In this document: one piece after another, positions 8,564 through 19,169 of the stretch
Layout: each line of letters opens with the position of its first letter
Position numbering within the stretch: position 1 is the first letter of the stretch
Source: Paenibacillus sp. URB8-2
GTDB taxonomy: Bacteria; Bacillota; Bacilli; Paenibacillales; Paenibacillaceae
DNA: 64,000 nt
Assembly: GCF_013393385.1 (NCBI RefSeq)
Contig: NZ_AP023239.1
Coordinates: 1,674,001 to 1,738,000 of the forward strand
Direction: 5' to 3'
Notes under the pieces: model-generated
The model's database searches: none
The model's input: only the letters and a program-made list of their open reading frames with translations
Told to the model about the DNA's origin: nothing
Program-made: the position numbers and the translations under genes

Positions 8564-11500
8564 GTGTTTATCATTCTGGAGCAAACCGGTCAACAAGAGC
8601 TCATTAGAGATCGCTCAATTCGATTATTTAGCTATTTGAAAGAGCTAACTCTTCTACGCACACCTGTTATTTACGATGTTCGGTCCTATGAGAAAGTGTT
8701 TTGGTTTCATGAAATTCCCGAGGAGCCCGAATGTTTACTATTTTTACGCGGCAAAGAATACCGGGAAGATGATACGTGGCTTGAAATTCGGAAGCCGAAT
8801 ATTCCTGAACTTCCCCATGTACCTAAGGAGATGGGAAATTGGGTCATACCGCATGAGTTGAAGAAACCCAGTGGTGAGGTACCTAATCTTAAAGAACAGT
8901 TGCCTAATCCTGAATATCAGAATGATACGAAACTAGAAGATACTGAAGAAGAGAATGATGAAGAGGTTGATGAAGAGATTAAAGATGTACCCCCATTGAT
9001 CTATTTCATTGATCAGATAGAACTTCAGAACATATGGACGGATTACATTGAGCAAGTATGGAAGCCTTGGTTCACTGAATATAAACGTAGCAAAAAAGTC
9101 CAAGAACAGTATGAAAAGTTATTCTCAATTTACCAACTGCAGAAGAAGCTGGGTGAGCAGTATGAGCTTGTTGTAGCAAGTGGCTTCCTCAGCTGGAAGG
9201 GACCCATTGTTAATTCTATTACTCGTCATTTACTTACAGGCAGAGCAGAATTAACGATGGATACAAACACAGGGACCTTTACACTTCGAGCTTCTTCAGA
9301 AGGAACTAAGCCTTTCTTAGAGCAGGATATGTTGGAAGTTGACCAGAGACCTAATCGCGATGCGATACAATCCATCGAATTATCATTAGAGAGCTTGGAA
9401 GATGATTTTTGGAATGAAGAGCAAATGGGGTACATACTTAGGACATGGGTGAATTCTGTATCAGCAGAAGGGAACTTCGAGAACACGCTGGAGGTTTCTT
9501 TTGATCCCAAGCCGAATCCTGTCGTCTCCTTCAGTCCCGCACTGATATTACGAAAGAGAACTGAACGGGGATATATACAAGCTTACTCTACGATCATTGA
9601 ACAGCTTAAACTGAAAGATAACTTGGTTCCTAAAGGTATTCACCGGGTAGTAGAAACAGTGGATGAGGACTATCGAGATACTTATGTAGACCAAGAAGAC
9701 TCCTCTCGTTTCCGGAATGCTACTGATTATGAAGTTCAAGAAATCTATTTTCCCAAGCCAGCTAACGAAGCACAGCGAAAAATTGTTGAGACACTAAATA
9801 GACAAGATGGTGTCATTGTTCAAGGCCCACCAGGCACAGGGAAAAGCCATACCATTGCAAATCTGATTTCTCATTTACTGGCCTCAGGTCAAAAAATCTT
9901 AGTTACCAGTCAAACTCCAAGGGCGTTAAAAGTATTGAAGGGAAAACTACCCAGCGAAATACAAGCTCTATGCGTAAATCTTCTGGGAAGCGATGATGGT
10001 ACTTTTCAAGATCTTGAAAAAGTTGTTCAAGGGATGACTTATCGCAGAGATTTATGGAGCTCTTCTGAAAGTAAATTGAGAATTAAGGAATTCGAGACAG
10101 AACTTTTTGAACTTCGCAAGAAAAAAGCAGAAACTGAGAAGATACTGCGTTCAGTGCGTGAACAGGAAACTTACACACACTATTTGCTCAATGGGGAATA
10201 TCAAGGAACTGCTTCCAAACTGGCGAACCGAATTCGTTCAGAGCAAGAGTCTTATGGTTGGGTGAAGGATCAAGTTGCACTTGAGGATAAAATACCACTA
10301 ACCAGCGATGAGGCATTGGAATTACACTCTTTGCTTCATGTCATTACTAATGAAATGACTCAGGAATTGGGGCAAAGTTTCCCGCAAACATTTGATTTGA
10401 TGGAAGTGAAGTCATTTCATAATCTGGTGGAGGAGGAAGAGCGACTCCATTCTGATCTAGGAAAGTATACGGATGCTCACGGGTCTGAGCTACACTTAAG
10501 TCTTTCGGTCTTGGGTGAAGAAGCTATTACTGTTTTTAAAATTTGCTTGGAGAAAATCGAGCGCATTTACTATGTGTTATTGGAAAGCGGTGAAGAATGG
10601 ATCGAAAAGACCCTTATGGATATTCATTGCAACCAAGATGTCACTTGGAGAGAATTGCTTCAGGTGATTACAGGACAGACTGAACGGTTGCTAGAAGATG
10701 CAAGAAGATATGATATCTTGGATGTTCAAATCCCAGATACTTTATTTGTAAGACAACTTCTACAAGACAGTAAGGTTCTGAGGAGTTATTTAGAGAACGG
10801 GGGTTCATTGCGATTCCCTTTGTTACTGAAGAAAAACATTCGTGATGTATTGTACATTACGAAGTCAGTAGCATTAAATGGACAATTATGCAGTAATATA
10901 GACGAACTCCAGACCGTTATTCAATATCTTGAATTTGTGCTGCGAATAGATAAGATATCTGACTTAATGAAATCATATATGAATCTACCTAATAGGTCCG
11001 GTAGCTATTCGATTTATACAGCTCAGCTTCTTAGAAATATTAAGATGCTAGAACAGTGCATTCAATACTCAGATCATCTAAAAGAAGTTCATGAACTCTT
11101 AAGAAGCTCCGGAATTTCGTATTCAATACGTCAATCTGATCAGCTTGATGAGCTTGCGTATGTTGTGGATTCTTGCTTAATATTGGGGCGGAAGAAGAAG
11201 CTTGTTAAGGAATTTGATTCATTACGACTTATGGTAACTCAGCCAGATCAAAATAAGCAGGACGGTAAGTCTTTTCACCCGATATGTGTAGATTTTATCC
11301 AGGCGATTGAATCGAGAGATGTTCAGAAATATGAGTCTTTACTGACCGAACTACAATCACTTCACCAACGCAACTTGAAATATGCAAGGTTTCAGGAGCT
11401 GCAAGAAAAATTCAAACAGCTTTCTCTTACTTACCAAGACTTATTGGAAAGTCAACATAATGGAGCATGGCCAGAGCTGTTTAAGAAGATGGATCAGGCC

Positions 11501-13585
11501 TTTCAATGGGCACAAGCCAATACATGGTTGAAAGAATATTTAAGCCATTCAGAAGAAGATTTAAATGAAGTATTAGAGGGTCTGGATAAACGGATTCAAG
11601 AAATATTAGGCGAAATTGGTGCCTTGAAAGCATGGGAATATTGTTTTATGCGATTAACTGCATCTGAACAACAGCATCTTGTTGCCTGGAGCCTTGCGAT
11701 TCGGAATGTGGGGAAGGATACAGGTAAACATGCTGAAAAACATAAGCGAGATGCAAAATACCATATGGAACATTGCAGATCTGCAATACCTGCTTGGATT
11801 ATGCCACTTTACCGAGTTGTAGAGTCGTTCGATCCCTCACAAGGTTTATTTGACGTAGTCATCATAGATGAAGCCAGCCAATCCGGGCCTGAGGCTGTCC
11901 TTCTTAAGTACATAACCAAAAAAGTCATTGTTGTAGGAGACGACAAGCAAATAAGCCCCGAACATGTGGGGATTTCTCGTGAGCATGTGGATCAGCTGCG
12001 TAGACTTCACTTATATGATTTTCCGCATGGTGAATTGCTCGGACTGGATAATTCATTTTTCGATTTAGCGAATGTACTGTTCGGAGGACGAATCGTGCTT
12101 CGGGAGCATTTCAGATGTATGCCCGAAATTATCCAATTCAGTAATCAACTTTGTTATTCCAACACGCCGTTGATTCCGCTTCGTCAGTATCCACCCAATA
12201 GGCTCGAGCCTGTTAAATCAGTTTATGTTACGGGTGGATTCAGACAGGGGATGGGTCAGAAAGTGCAAAATCGCCCAGAAGCGATAGCAATCGTTGATAC
12301 TATCAAACAATGTATGCAAGATTCCCGCTATGATGGATTGTCGATGGGGGTTATAACCCTTCTTGGAGGTTTTCAACATCAGTTAATTGAATCATTGCTT
12401 TTAACGGAGATTGGACCGGAAGAAATGGAACGTAGGAACCTTGTCTGCGGTGATGCCTATGCATTTCAAGGGGATGAACGCGATGTAATCTTCTTAAGCT
12501 TAGTGGCTTCACCGGGCGAGACGACTATGAGGGCTTTAGCTAGTGAGAAAGACAAACGGAGGTTTAATGTAGCTGCCAGTCGCTCTAGGGATCAGTTATG
12601 GCTCTTCCATAGTTCGACGTTAAACGATATTAAGAATCAAAGCTGCCTTCGCTATCAGTTAATCTCTTATTGCCAAAACCCTACCTTGCAAGAACTTGAA
12701 GGATCACGAGATAAATGTGAATCGGAGTTCGAAAAGCATGTTTACGATAGAATCGTTGCACGAGGATTTCGCGTCATAACACAGTATGAGTTTGGCGGCA
12801 ATCGGATCGATATGGTAATCCAAGGAATGAATGGTCAACTTGCTGTAGAATGCGACGGGGATTATTGGCATGGGCCTGAGCAATATGAAGATGACATGGC
12901 AAGACAGCGTGTACTGGAGCGGTGCGGCTGGAGCTTCTGGCGAGTTCGAGGCAGCGAATTTTATTATGATCCAGAAAAAGCAATGCAATCTCTTTGGGAT
13001 CTGCTAAAGTTATACCAGATCTCCCCGAATGAATTGAAAGTGATAACTAACAATAATTTCATTCAACAAGAACTGCAGGAACCCGTCGCACCAGAAAAGA
13101 CTACAATTATAACTGAAAAGAATGAGAAGAAAGACTCGGAAGAACAAATGGATATAAGCTCTTATGAAGGTATTGAAGATGGGCAGCAGGAATTTGACTT
13201 CTGGGGTGCTGGAAGGTCAGAACTTGATGAGAAGCCTGAACCTGAAGAGCTTTTAGGTTATGAAGATAGCATTAAATCAGTAATCGTTAGCGTCGTTAAG
13301 GATAAACAGTTGGAAAAATCACTGAAACAAAACGAGCAGTCGGGAAAGGAGAAACGGGAGATGTCGGATTCATTAAAGTTTGAAATTCGTCAAAACCTAG
13401 GAAGTATATCAGAAACCACTACAGGCTGGAAGAAAGAGTTAAATCTGATCAGTTGGAACGGCCGGGAGCCAAAATACGATCTAAGAGACTGGTCAGCCGA
13501 TCACAAAAAGATGGGCAAAGGAGTAACCTTGTCCTTAGAAGAATTAAGAGAATTAAAGAAACTGTTGAATACAATGGGTATCTGA
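8564..13585 (+). CDS. Giant SF1 (UPF1-like) helicase with C-terminal Vsr/MTES_1575-type nuclease domain
   Basis: A ~1670-residue protein of the DUF4011-helicase-Vsr class seen in defence islands (Hhe-like by architecture; the N-terminal match is not certain). Walker A VQGPPGTGKSHT is near residue 420, Walker B VIIDEASQSGPEA near 1101, VVGDDKQISP near 1124, and the SF1 C-terminal motifs (AYAFQGDERDVI, then NVAASRSRDQLW) run to ~1350. A long helical insert fills 480-1060. The nuclease domain follows at ~1385-1480: an E near the start, GGNRIDMVI, LAVECDGDYWHG, WSFWRVRGSEF, an endonuclease-like PD-(D/E)XK fold. An acidic linker and a small helical domain end the protein. No ATG start exists: GTG 8564 overlaps the GGAGG at 8560-8564, so initiation may be at ATC/ATT/CTG (8570-8576). 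It is a single-gene unit between terminators. Confidence 0.85.
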   Translation: MFIILEQTGQQELIRDRSIRLFSYLKELTLLRTPVIYDVRSYEKVFWFHEIPEEPECLLFLRGKEYREDDTWLEIRKPNIPELPHVPKEMGNWVIPHELKKPSGEVPNLKEQLPNPEYQNDTKLEDTEEENDEEVDEEIKDVPPLIYFIDQIELQNIWTDYIEQVWKPWFTEYKRSKKVQEQYEKLFSIYQLQKKLGEQYELVVASGFLSWKGPIVNSITRHLLTGRAELTMDTNTGTFTLRASSEGTKPFLEQDMLEVDQRPNRDAIQSIELSLESLEDDFWNEEQMGYILRTWVNSVSAEGNFENTLEVSFDPKPNPVVSFSPALILRKRTERGYIQAYSTIIEQLKLKDNLVPKGIHRVVETVDEDYRDTYVDQEDSSRFRNATDYEVQEIYFPKPANEAQRKIVETLNRQDGVIVQGPPGTGKSHTIANLISHLLASGQKILVTSQTPRALKVLKGKLPSEIQALCVNLLGSDDGTFQDLEKVVQGMTYRRDLWSSSESKLRIKEFETELFELRKKKAETEKILRSVREQETYTHYLLNGEYQGTASKLANRIRSEQESYGWVKDQVALEDKIPLTSDEALELHSLLHVITNEMTQELGQSFPQTFDLMEVKSFHNLVEEEERLHSDLGKYTDAHGSELHLSLSVLGEEAITVFKICLEKIERIYYVLLESGEEWIEKTLMDIHCNQDVTWRELLQVITGQTERLLEDARRYDILDVQIPDTLFVRQLLQDSKVLRSYLENGGSLRFPLLLKKNIRDVLYITKSVALNGQLCSNIDELQTVIQYLEFVLRIDKISDLMKSYMNLPNRSGSYSIYTAQLLRNIKMLEQCIQYSDHLKEVHELLRSSGISYSIRQSDQLDELAYVVDSCLILGRKKKLVKEFDSLRLMVTQPDQNKQDGKSFHPICVDFIQAIESRDVQKYESLLTELQSLHQRNLKYARFQELQEKFKQLSLTYQDLLESQHNGAWPELFKKMDQAFQWAQANTWLKEYLSHSEEDLNEVLEGLDKRIQEILGEIGALKAWEYCFMRLTASEQQHLVAWSLAIRNVGKDTGKHAEKHKRDAKYHMEHCRSAIPAWIMPLYRVVESFDPSQGLFDVVIIDEASQSGPEAVLLKYITKKVIVVGDDKQISPEHVGISREHVDQLRRLHLYDFPHGELLGLDNSFFDLANVLFGGRIVLREHFRCMPEIIQFSNQLCYSNTPLIPLRQYPPNRLEPVKSVYVTGGFRQGMGQKVQNRPEAIAIVDTIKQCMQDSRYDGLSMGVITLLGGFQHQLIESLLLTEIGPEEMERRNLVCGDAYAFQGDERDVIFLSLVASPGETTMRALASEKDKRRFNVAASRSRDQLWLFHSSTLNDIKNQSCLRYQLISYCQNPTLQELEGSRDKCESEFEKHVYDRIVARGFRVITQYEFGGNRIDMVIQGMNGQLAVECDGDYWHGPEQYEDDMARQRVLERCGWSFWRVRGSEFYYDPEKAMQSLWDLLKLYQISPNELKVITNNNFIQQELQEPVAPEKTTIITEKNEKKDSEEQMDISSYEGIEDGQQEFDFWGAGRSELDEKPEPEELLGYEDSIKSVIVSVVKDKQLEKSLKQNEQSGKEKREMSDSLKFEIRQNLGSISETTTGWKKELNLISWNGREPKYDLRDWSADHKKMGKGVTLSLEELRELKKLLNTMGI

Positions 13586-13599
13586 TGCTGTGGTAGAGG

Positions 13600-13638
13600 A
13601 TAACATCTGATAATGCAAACTTATCGGATGTTATTTTT
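13600..13638 (+). terminator. Intrinsic terminator after the helicase-nuclease gene
   Basis: ATAACATCTGATAA pairs with TTATCGGATGTTAT (one T-G wobble, 7-base loop) and is followed by TTTTAT. The 100 bases after it hold no recognisable copy of the shared operator. Confidence 0.85.
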
Positions 13639-13741
13639 ATATAGCTGAATACAGAAAGTTAAACTACTATGCATATTTTTCATCCGCTTTTATAACGATG
13701 ACTAAAGGGGTATCAATTTTTTCTATTTTATGGAGGCGCCC

Positions 13742-15355
13742 ATGAATGATTTTGAAAATAAAGCGAACTTCTATCTAGGCCTTAACTCAGTCCGCAGCAC
13801 TTTTATACAGTTGGAAGAATGGTACGGGAAAGTGGAATCTGAAAATAAGATTCTGTGGGAGGTTATTCTTGAGAGAGGAAACGAGGTTATATGGGAGAAG
13901 CTGTTCAATGAGCTGACGGATGAATATAATGATAGTGCTGCGATTGTCATCAGAAAAATTGGAGAATTACTTGAACACAACAAATATTCATTGGCTATGC
14001 TAGGTTTAAATCACCTTTTGATAATACCAAATAATGAAGAATCCTTGGAATTCGTTGGATTTTCTATTTCACCTATTCTTGATCTAATGTTTTTAATAAA
14101 CATATCCGACCTCGATGAAATGGATAGAGTGCTCATTGATATCATGGTATGGATGAAAAAGGCGTCAAGGTCAAAATTACGAGATAATGTTCATGAATAT
14201 CTGAGTGACAATCATGTTAAATTGAACCAATTGATCGCCGATACGAATTCTCCCGATCTTATTTTAGCTTATTTGTACGCCTTACTGGCCTTCGATTGCT
14301 ACTCTACTATGAGAGACATGATGGAGTATCTTTTGGATAAAGAGTGGCCTTTTCTAGATGCGAAACTTCAGGAGGAGCAGTTTGCTCATTTTTTATGGGT
14401 GACTTTTTATCTTTCTTTGGATGATGTTTTATTAGAAACCTCGAAGCTAAGTGGTCGTTTCATCGAGCAAGCACAGCTTCCAGAAATCATCCTTTATAAA
14501 AAGTATAATGCGGCAAAAATCAATAGGGAGCATGATAATCAGATATTGGAGGATATTTTTGCTTTAATGTCTCAAAGCCTAATATTTGAGGAGCAAGAGA
14601 AAGCAAAGCTGTGGGAAGAAGTCATTAGGTTTTTGCAAACTAGAATTGAAGCCTCACCTACTCTAGAATTACAAACCAATATTAAGAAAGCAAATCATAT
14701 TTGGCAGATAAAGAATAAAACTGATCATTGTCCTCATTGCAGCCAGATCAAATTGGTTAAGGAACAGGTCTTAGTGGATGGATTCAAAAAACACTCGGAT
14801 CAAGCACAAAAACAAGTTGTTTTTGAACTGCTTATTTGCGAGCGCTGCGAAAGAGTCTACACGTATGACAGTTTAAATAAGGAACTAAACCGCGCCCTAG
14901 AACCTTGTAGATGCAAAGTTAAATTAGATCCACTTGATTATCCTCCAAAAGAGGCAGCATCTAAACTTATGAAGTCCATTTCAAAAAAAGTAGTGATAAC
15001 GCCAACAGTTCCAACAACGAATGGGTACTTCGTGTGGCCAAGTACGGAAGCAAATGAATCGCAGGGACAATCGGATAGGGAGGGTAATTTTAGAGAGGAA
15101 ACAGATCTTCATCGTTTAGGTTATAGAATTACTGGTCTCAATCGAAGTCAGCGATGGGACGTATTAATGCGTAAAGCACTTCCTAAATTGACTCTTAAAG
15201 AAATCGTTTATACAATCGCGCGTAATGTTCGTCTACGCAAATCTCAGGCAGACGGGAAAACAAAATTTGCTTACGCAATTGCAGAGTGGGAGCATGACCT
15301 GAAACGACTAAAACAGGAATATTACAAATCAAATTTTACATGGCCTCAATATTAA
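13742..15355 (+). CDS. Unknown zinc-ribbon protein at the head of the McrBC-like operon
   Basis: No family is recognised. Encodes 537 residues from ATG 13742, chosen because GGAGG (13732-13736) lies 5 bases before it; an ATG at 13730 overlaps that site. Residues ~1-320 are helical and acidic. Around 334-403 two CxxC pairs (CPHC and CERC) plus a CRCK suggest a zinc ribbon. The last ~80 residues form a basic helical domain (LNRSQRWDVLMRKALPKLTL then IVYTIARNVRLRK) that could bind nucleic acid. It precedes the McrB-like ATPase by 62 bases on the same strand, so a specificity or regulatory subunit of that restriction complex is a reasonable guess. Confidence 0.7.
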   Translation: MNDFENKANFYLGLNSVRSTFIQLEEWYGKVESENKILWEVILERGNEVIWEKLFNELTDEYNDSAAIVIRKIGELLEHNKYSLAMLGLNHLLIIPNNEESLEFVGFSISPILDLMFLINISDLDEMDRVLIDIMVWMKKASRSKLRDNVHEYLSDNHVKLNQLIADTNSPDLILAYLYALLAFDCYSTMRDMMEYLLDKEWPFLDAKLQEEQFAHFLWVTFYLSLDDVLLETSKLSGRFIEQAQLPEIILYKKYNAAKINREHDNQILEDIFALMSQSLIFEEQEKAKLWEEVIRFLQTRIEASPTLELQTNIKKANHIWQIKNKTDHCPHCSQIKLVKEQVLVDGFKKHSDQAQKQVVFELLICERCERVYTYDSLNKELNRALEPCRCKVKLDPLDYPPKEAASKLMKSISKKVVITPTVPTTNGYFVWPSTEANESQGQSDREGNFREETDLHRLGYRITGLNRSQRWDVLMRKALPKLTLKEIVYTIARNVRLRKSQADGKTKFAYAIAEWEHDLKRLKQEYYKSNFTWPQY

Positions 15356-15417
15356 GGGGGGAGTTCATTAAGAAAAAAGTAATATAAGAGAAATCGTAAA
15401 ATCAAAGGAGCCCTGAT

Positions 15418-17661
15418 ATGATCAACTTATCTCAATACCAGGAAATATTCGATATTGAAAACACTGCAGAACGATGCAAAAAGGTTAACGATATCATGGA
15501 TCAACTGTGGAAATCGAATTTGGACCAATTAGCCGGAGAAGTACTTGGGAGCGACTATAGAATTGCTACATATGGTCAAACGCTTGTGACCACTTATCAT
15601 GACTCACTAAATCCCAAGTATGCGGAACAAAAGAAAGACTCGAGTATTGGAAAAAAATACTTTGCTCAAATAACACACAAAATAGGCGATAAGGAGACTA
15701 ATCTTCTAACGCTTGAGTTTAACGGTGTTGAGCAAAAGATGTATGTCTATATAGATCTTAGCTTCTATCAAGTCTATGAGTTGATAAAAAATGAGCGTCT
15801 GAATGCGATGTTGGGAGAACTGAATTCTGAGATCCGAACGTTCACTAGAACTGGATCATTTACGAGAAACGAAATTGATCGCATTGCTCTCGAACAAACA
15901 CTCGTTGATATGATCAAGCCGAGAATTAGACCATGGATTTACATAGGACTGGAACTTCCCTTGAAAGGGGAGTATGAAGCAAAAGCAATTATTGATTTAT
16001 TAAGACAAACCTGGGAGCAGACTTCCGCATTTCGAAAGTATTTGTTGGAGTACAGTGAGCAATGTGCAAGAGCCGCAAATATTATGAATCTGCTCGGATC
16101 CGTTGAATCAACTTATTCAGCAACACTGTTCGGGAGGCCCTACCAGATTCAATATGGCGTTATGGGGAATGAGAAGTCAGGCCAACGGGAACAAGAGTTT
16201 TCTCTAAAACGGGATGGACAAACCATAGTACAAGGCTGTTTGTATTATAGAGAGTATGAGACGAGAAATGCCTCATCTAGGCCGATGCTTGCTATTGATG
16301 TAGAGAAACATAATCACATCTATACGAATGTTGAGGTATTACTTGGTAGTGGCCTTAAAGAATGGTGGTTAGCGAAAGCGTTTCGCACAACTAACCAAAA
16401 CAATGAAGAATTAAAGCAAGAAGCCATGGACTTTCTTGGTCAGCATGGTATTGAGGTACGTAATAATGAGTATCGGATCGGTACGTATAACAATACTGAA
16501 CAGCGATTTGAAGAAGAAATAGGAGAAATTAAGGGGAGACTAGCGTGTGCTGCATTATTGTTTGCCCATGTAGCTGGTCGCGGTAAATTCAAATTGCTCG
16601 AAGCGGATGCTCCAAGTGATGGATTTGTCATTGATAACATAGATGAAGATTCTAAAGAAACTATGGAATACAACAGCAATTTTGATTTTACAGTTATTTA
16701 TGAGGCGATTCAGAATAGTTCTTTGACATTTGATAAAGATTTGATCAGAGATTTACATCTGAACTTGACGGCTCTGGATGATAAGCATTTTGTTATCCTA
16801 AGCGGTATCTCGGGAACTGGTAAAACTCAACTAGCCAAACTCTATGCAAATGCAGTATATGGTTTATCTTATGAAGCTGAAAATCCATATTTGTCTATTA
16901 TTCCTGTTCGGCCGGATTGGACGGATGGAACCGCTTTGTTTGGGTACTATAGTTCATTCGAGCACCAATATATGATGACTGAATTTCTGAAGGTACTGAT
17001 ACATGCTCATGAGGAACGCGAGAAGCCTCATTTTATCGTGCTAGACGAAATGAACCTCGCCCGAGTTGAGTATTATTTAAGTGACTATCTTAGCGGAGTA
17101 GAGTCACACAAGGACATTCCACTGCATAACCGAGCTGACCTTGATGAAATACCAGCTAAGATCAGTATCCCGCCAAATGTATATCTCATTGGAACAATTA
17201 ATGTAGACGAAACAACACACAGTATTTCGGACAAAGTACTCGATCGTGCATTCGTTATGACTTTAAGCGATGTGGATCTGGAAACTTTCTGGAGTCGTGT
17301 AGATGATGGTATTAGAGAGGGACTTCAAGATGAATTCATCTTTTTGAAGAGATTGCATAGTTTATTAACTCCGTATAATCTGCACTTCGGATATCGGACG
17401 ATGAAGGAAATGGTTCAGAAGATGAGCCACCACCTTACCTTAGATGTAGAGTATCAGGCATCGAGAACAGATATGCTGGATCGAGTGATTTCAGAAAAAG
17501 TCCTTCCTAAACTCAAAGGTGATGATCGGATAGGTGGGCTGCTTGTGGAATTGAAAGAAGATTTCGCCAGACATCTAGGTGAAGGCTCAACAAGTCTCGG
17601 ACACATTGTTCGAATGGAGAAGGAGCTTCTTAGATATGGAACAACACAATTCTGGAGGTAA
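15418..17661 (+). CDS. McrB-like AAA+ ATPase of a modification-dependent restriction system
   Basis: A 747-residue AAA+ protein. Walker A SGISGTGKTQLA starts near residue 461, Walker B FIVLDEMNLARVEYYLSD near 540, and the sensor region GTINVDETTHS near 592 with an arginine finger DRAFVMTL after it; these are the McrB signature motifs (McrB has MCxxTxxG and DEMNLA-type elements). The N-terminal ~430 residues are not a recognised DNA-binding domain and may read modified DNA. AAAGGAG precedes ATG 15418. The 3' end overlaps the McrC-like gene by 26 bases, so the two are translated together. Expected role: DNA translocase that recruits and fires the McrC nuclease. Confidence 0.88.
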   Translation: MINLSQYQEIFDIENTAERCKKVNDIMDQLWKSNLDQLAGEVLGSDYRIATYGQTLVTTYHDSLNPKYAEQKKDSSIGKKYFAQITHKIGDKETNLLTLEFNGVEQKMYVYIDLSFYQVYELIKNERLNAMLGELNSEIRTFTRTGSFTRNEIDRIALEQTLVDMIKPRIRPWIYIGLELPLKGEYEAKAIIDLLRQTWEQTSAFRKYLLEYSEQCARAANIMNLLGSVESTYSATLFGRPYQIQYGVMGNEKSGQREQEFSLKRDGQTIVQGCLYYREYETRNASSRPMLAIDVEKHNHIYTNVEVLLGSGLKEWWLAKAFRTTNQNNEELKQEAMDFLGQHGIEVRNNEYRIGTYNNTEQRFEEEIGEIKGRLACAALLFAHVAGRGKFKLLEADAPSDGFVIDNIDEDSKETMEYNSNFDFTVIYEAIQNSSLTFDKDLIRDLHLNLTALDDKHFVILSGISGTGKTQLAKLYANAVYGLSYEAENPYLSIIPVRPDWTDGTALFGYYSSFEHQYMMTEFLKVLIHAHEEREKPHFIVLDEMNLARVEYYLSDYLSGVESHKDIPLHNRADLDEIPAKISIPPNVYLIGTINVDETTHSISDKVLDRAFVMTLSDVDLETFWSRVDDGIREGLQDEFIFLKRLHSLLTPYNLHFGYRTMKEMVQKMSHHLTLDVEYQASRTDMLDRVISEKVLPKLKGDDRIGGLLVELKEDFARHLGEGSTSLGHIVRMEKELLRYGTTQFWR

Positions 17662-19120
17662 GTTCTGGTTGCGATCAGCCGATGAAGCGTGGAATGTTCT
17701 GGAGGAGGCTTACCTGACAGAGGCTTCTACCTACGAATGGAAGTACGTAATGGATGGAATAGAGCAGACTCCATTAATCCATTTTTGTGGCTTACTTCAT
17801 CTTCCGCATCGAGTGGAGGAAGGAGAAGCTTATGGTCAACTGACCACTCCCTTTTTCAGCGGCCAGGTTTCTTTTGATATAAATGGGATGAAACTTGATT
17901 CCTATATCTATCCGGATGCTCGCAAAATGACACAGGAGCAATACCACCTCATGTTGAGTGATATTTTGCAGGAAGCTCCGCTTTGCTTCGAGAGCTCGAA
18001 TATTGAGACTGGGATTACAGCGGACCAGCATTCGCTTGAGCTTTCTTTGGCACAATGGAGCTACATCGAAGTCTCGTTCTCTTCACTTAGAAATATAATA
18101 CGGCAATTAATAGATCATCCAACTCGAGTGCTTCAAGCACATGAACAGCAAATGCGGCGAGAACAAGTCAAAACGGTGGATATTAAAACATTAGCCTGGA
18201 TCGAACGAAACAGTCGCAGCACAGCTGAAACCATCCCTGAAACGGTGAAATCTTCGGTCTGTGAGGATAGTTATAACACATATGAAAACAGTCTATTAAA
18301 GCGGAGGCTCTTAGAACTGAGGCACCTGTTGAAGCTGTACGGGAAATCCGGCCGGGGAGAATACATGATAAGGGCCGAAGCTTACGCGGACAAAGTTGGG
18401 CATTGGCTGAGGGATTCTTTTTTCAGGCAAGTTACTCCCTACCAAGGAGTGATACATATATCGCAAGTATTTCGAAAGCATCCTGTATACCGGCAGTGCT
18501 ACCAATGGTTTGACCGTTTGTATAAGCATGGGAATGAGCGGATTGGGATGAGCTATAATTATCCCCTGCGGGAAACGTTCGCGCTATATGAAATTTGGTG
18601 CTATATGCAGCTTGTGAAGATTTTTCGGGAAAAGGGCCTGCTAAAAGACAGTGGTGGGCTATTTCGAACAACAAGGGAAGGACTCTTTCTTCATTTTGCA
18701 GAGCATAAAGAGAGTATTGTGGAATTGAAAAATGGTATGCGTATATCTTATCAGCGGGTGTTTCAAAATGATTCATCGCCCTTTTACACTTTTACACAGA
18801 GGATGATACCAGACATTGTGATTGAAGCAGGTGATCGTTTATATATTTTCGATCCCAAATACCGGATTGTAAGCAACTTGGGGACAGCACTTGGAGAAAT
18901 GCACAAGTACAAGGACGGCATATTGCTTTGCCGTAATGACGAAAGAGCAGTTCAGAATGTATTTATTTTGACACCTGTTCAGAGTGATGAGCTTCGCTAT
19001 TTCAAGGCGGAGTTTCATGATAGATATAATATGGGGGCTATAGCGCTCACGCCGGGTGAAGACTTGAGTTCATTGAGGGATTGGGTAGATAAACTGATGG
19101 CACATGTGGAGGCCAAATAG
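17636..19120 (+). CDS. McrC-like DUF2357 protein with PD-(D/E)XK nuclease domain
   Basis: A 494-residue partner of the upstream AAA+ ATPase. The central part contains NTYENSLLKRRLLELRHLL, characteristic of DUF2357/McrC-type proteins, and the C-terminal third has the nuclease core PDIVIEAGDRLYIFDPKYR near residues 392-410 (D, then D-x-K). ATG 17636 was chosen: it follows GAAGGAG at 17619-17625, while frame upstream continues inside the ATPase gene. It should cut DNA when driven by the ATPase. The gene ends 50 bases before the next small gene. Confidence 0.88.
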   Translation: MEQHNSGGKFWLRSADEAWNVLEEAYLTEASTYEWKYVMDGIEQTPLIHFCGLLHLPHRVEEGEAYGQLTTPFFSGQVSFDINGMKLDSYIYPDARKMTQEQYHLMLSDILQEAPLCFESSNIETGITADQHSLELSLAQWSYIEVSFSSLRNIIRQLIDHPTRVLQAHEQQMRREQVKTVDIKTLAWIERNSRSTAETIPETVKSSVCEDSYNTYENSLLKRRLLELRHLLKLYGKSGRGEYMIRAEAYADKVGHWLRDSFFRQVTPYQGVIHISQVFRKHPVYRQCYQWFDRLYKHGNERIGMSYNYPLRETFALYEIWCYMQLVKIFREKGLLKDSGGLFRTTREGLFLHFAEHKESIVELKNGMRISYQRVFQNDSSPFYTFTQRMIPDIVIEAGDRLYIFDPKYRIVSNLGTALGEMHKYKDGILLCRNDERAVQNVFILTPVQSDELRYFKAEFHDRYNMGAIALTPGEDLSSLRDWVDKLMAHVEAK

Positions 19121-19169
19121 CTTACTGTTTGAAATCGCAAGAAAATTGAAAAGACCAGGAGGATTGAAT

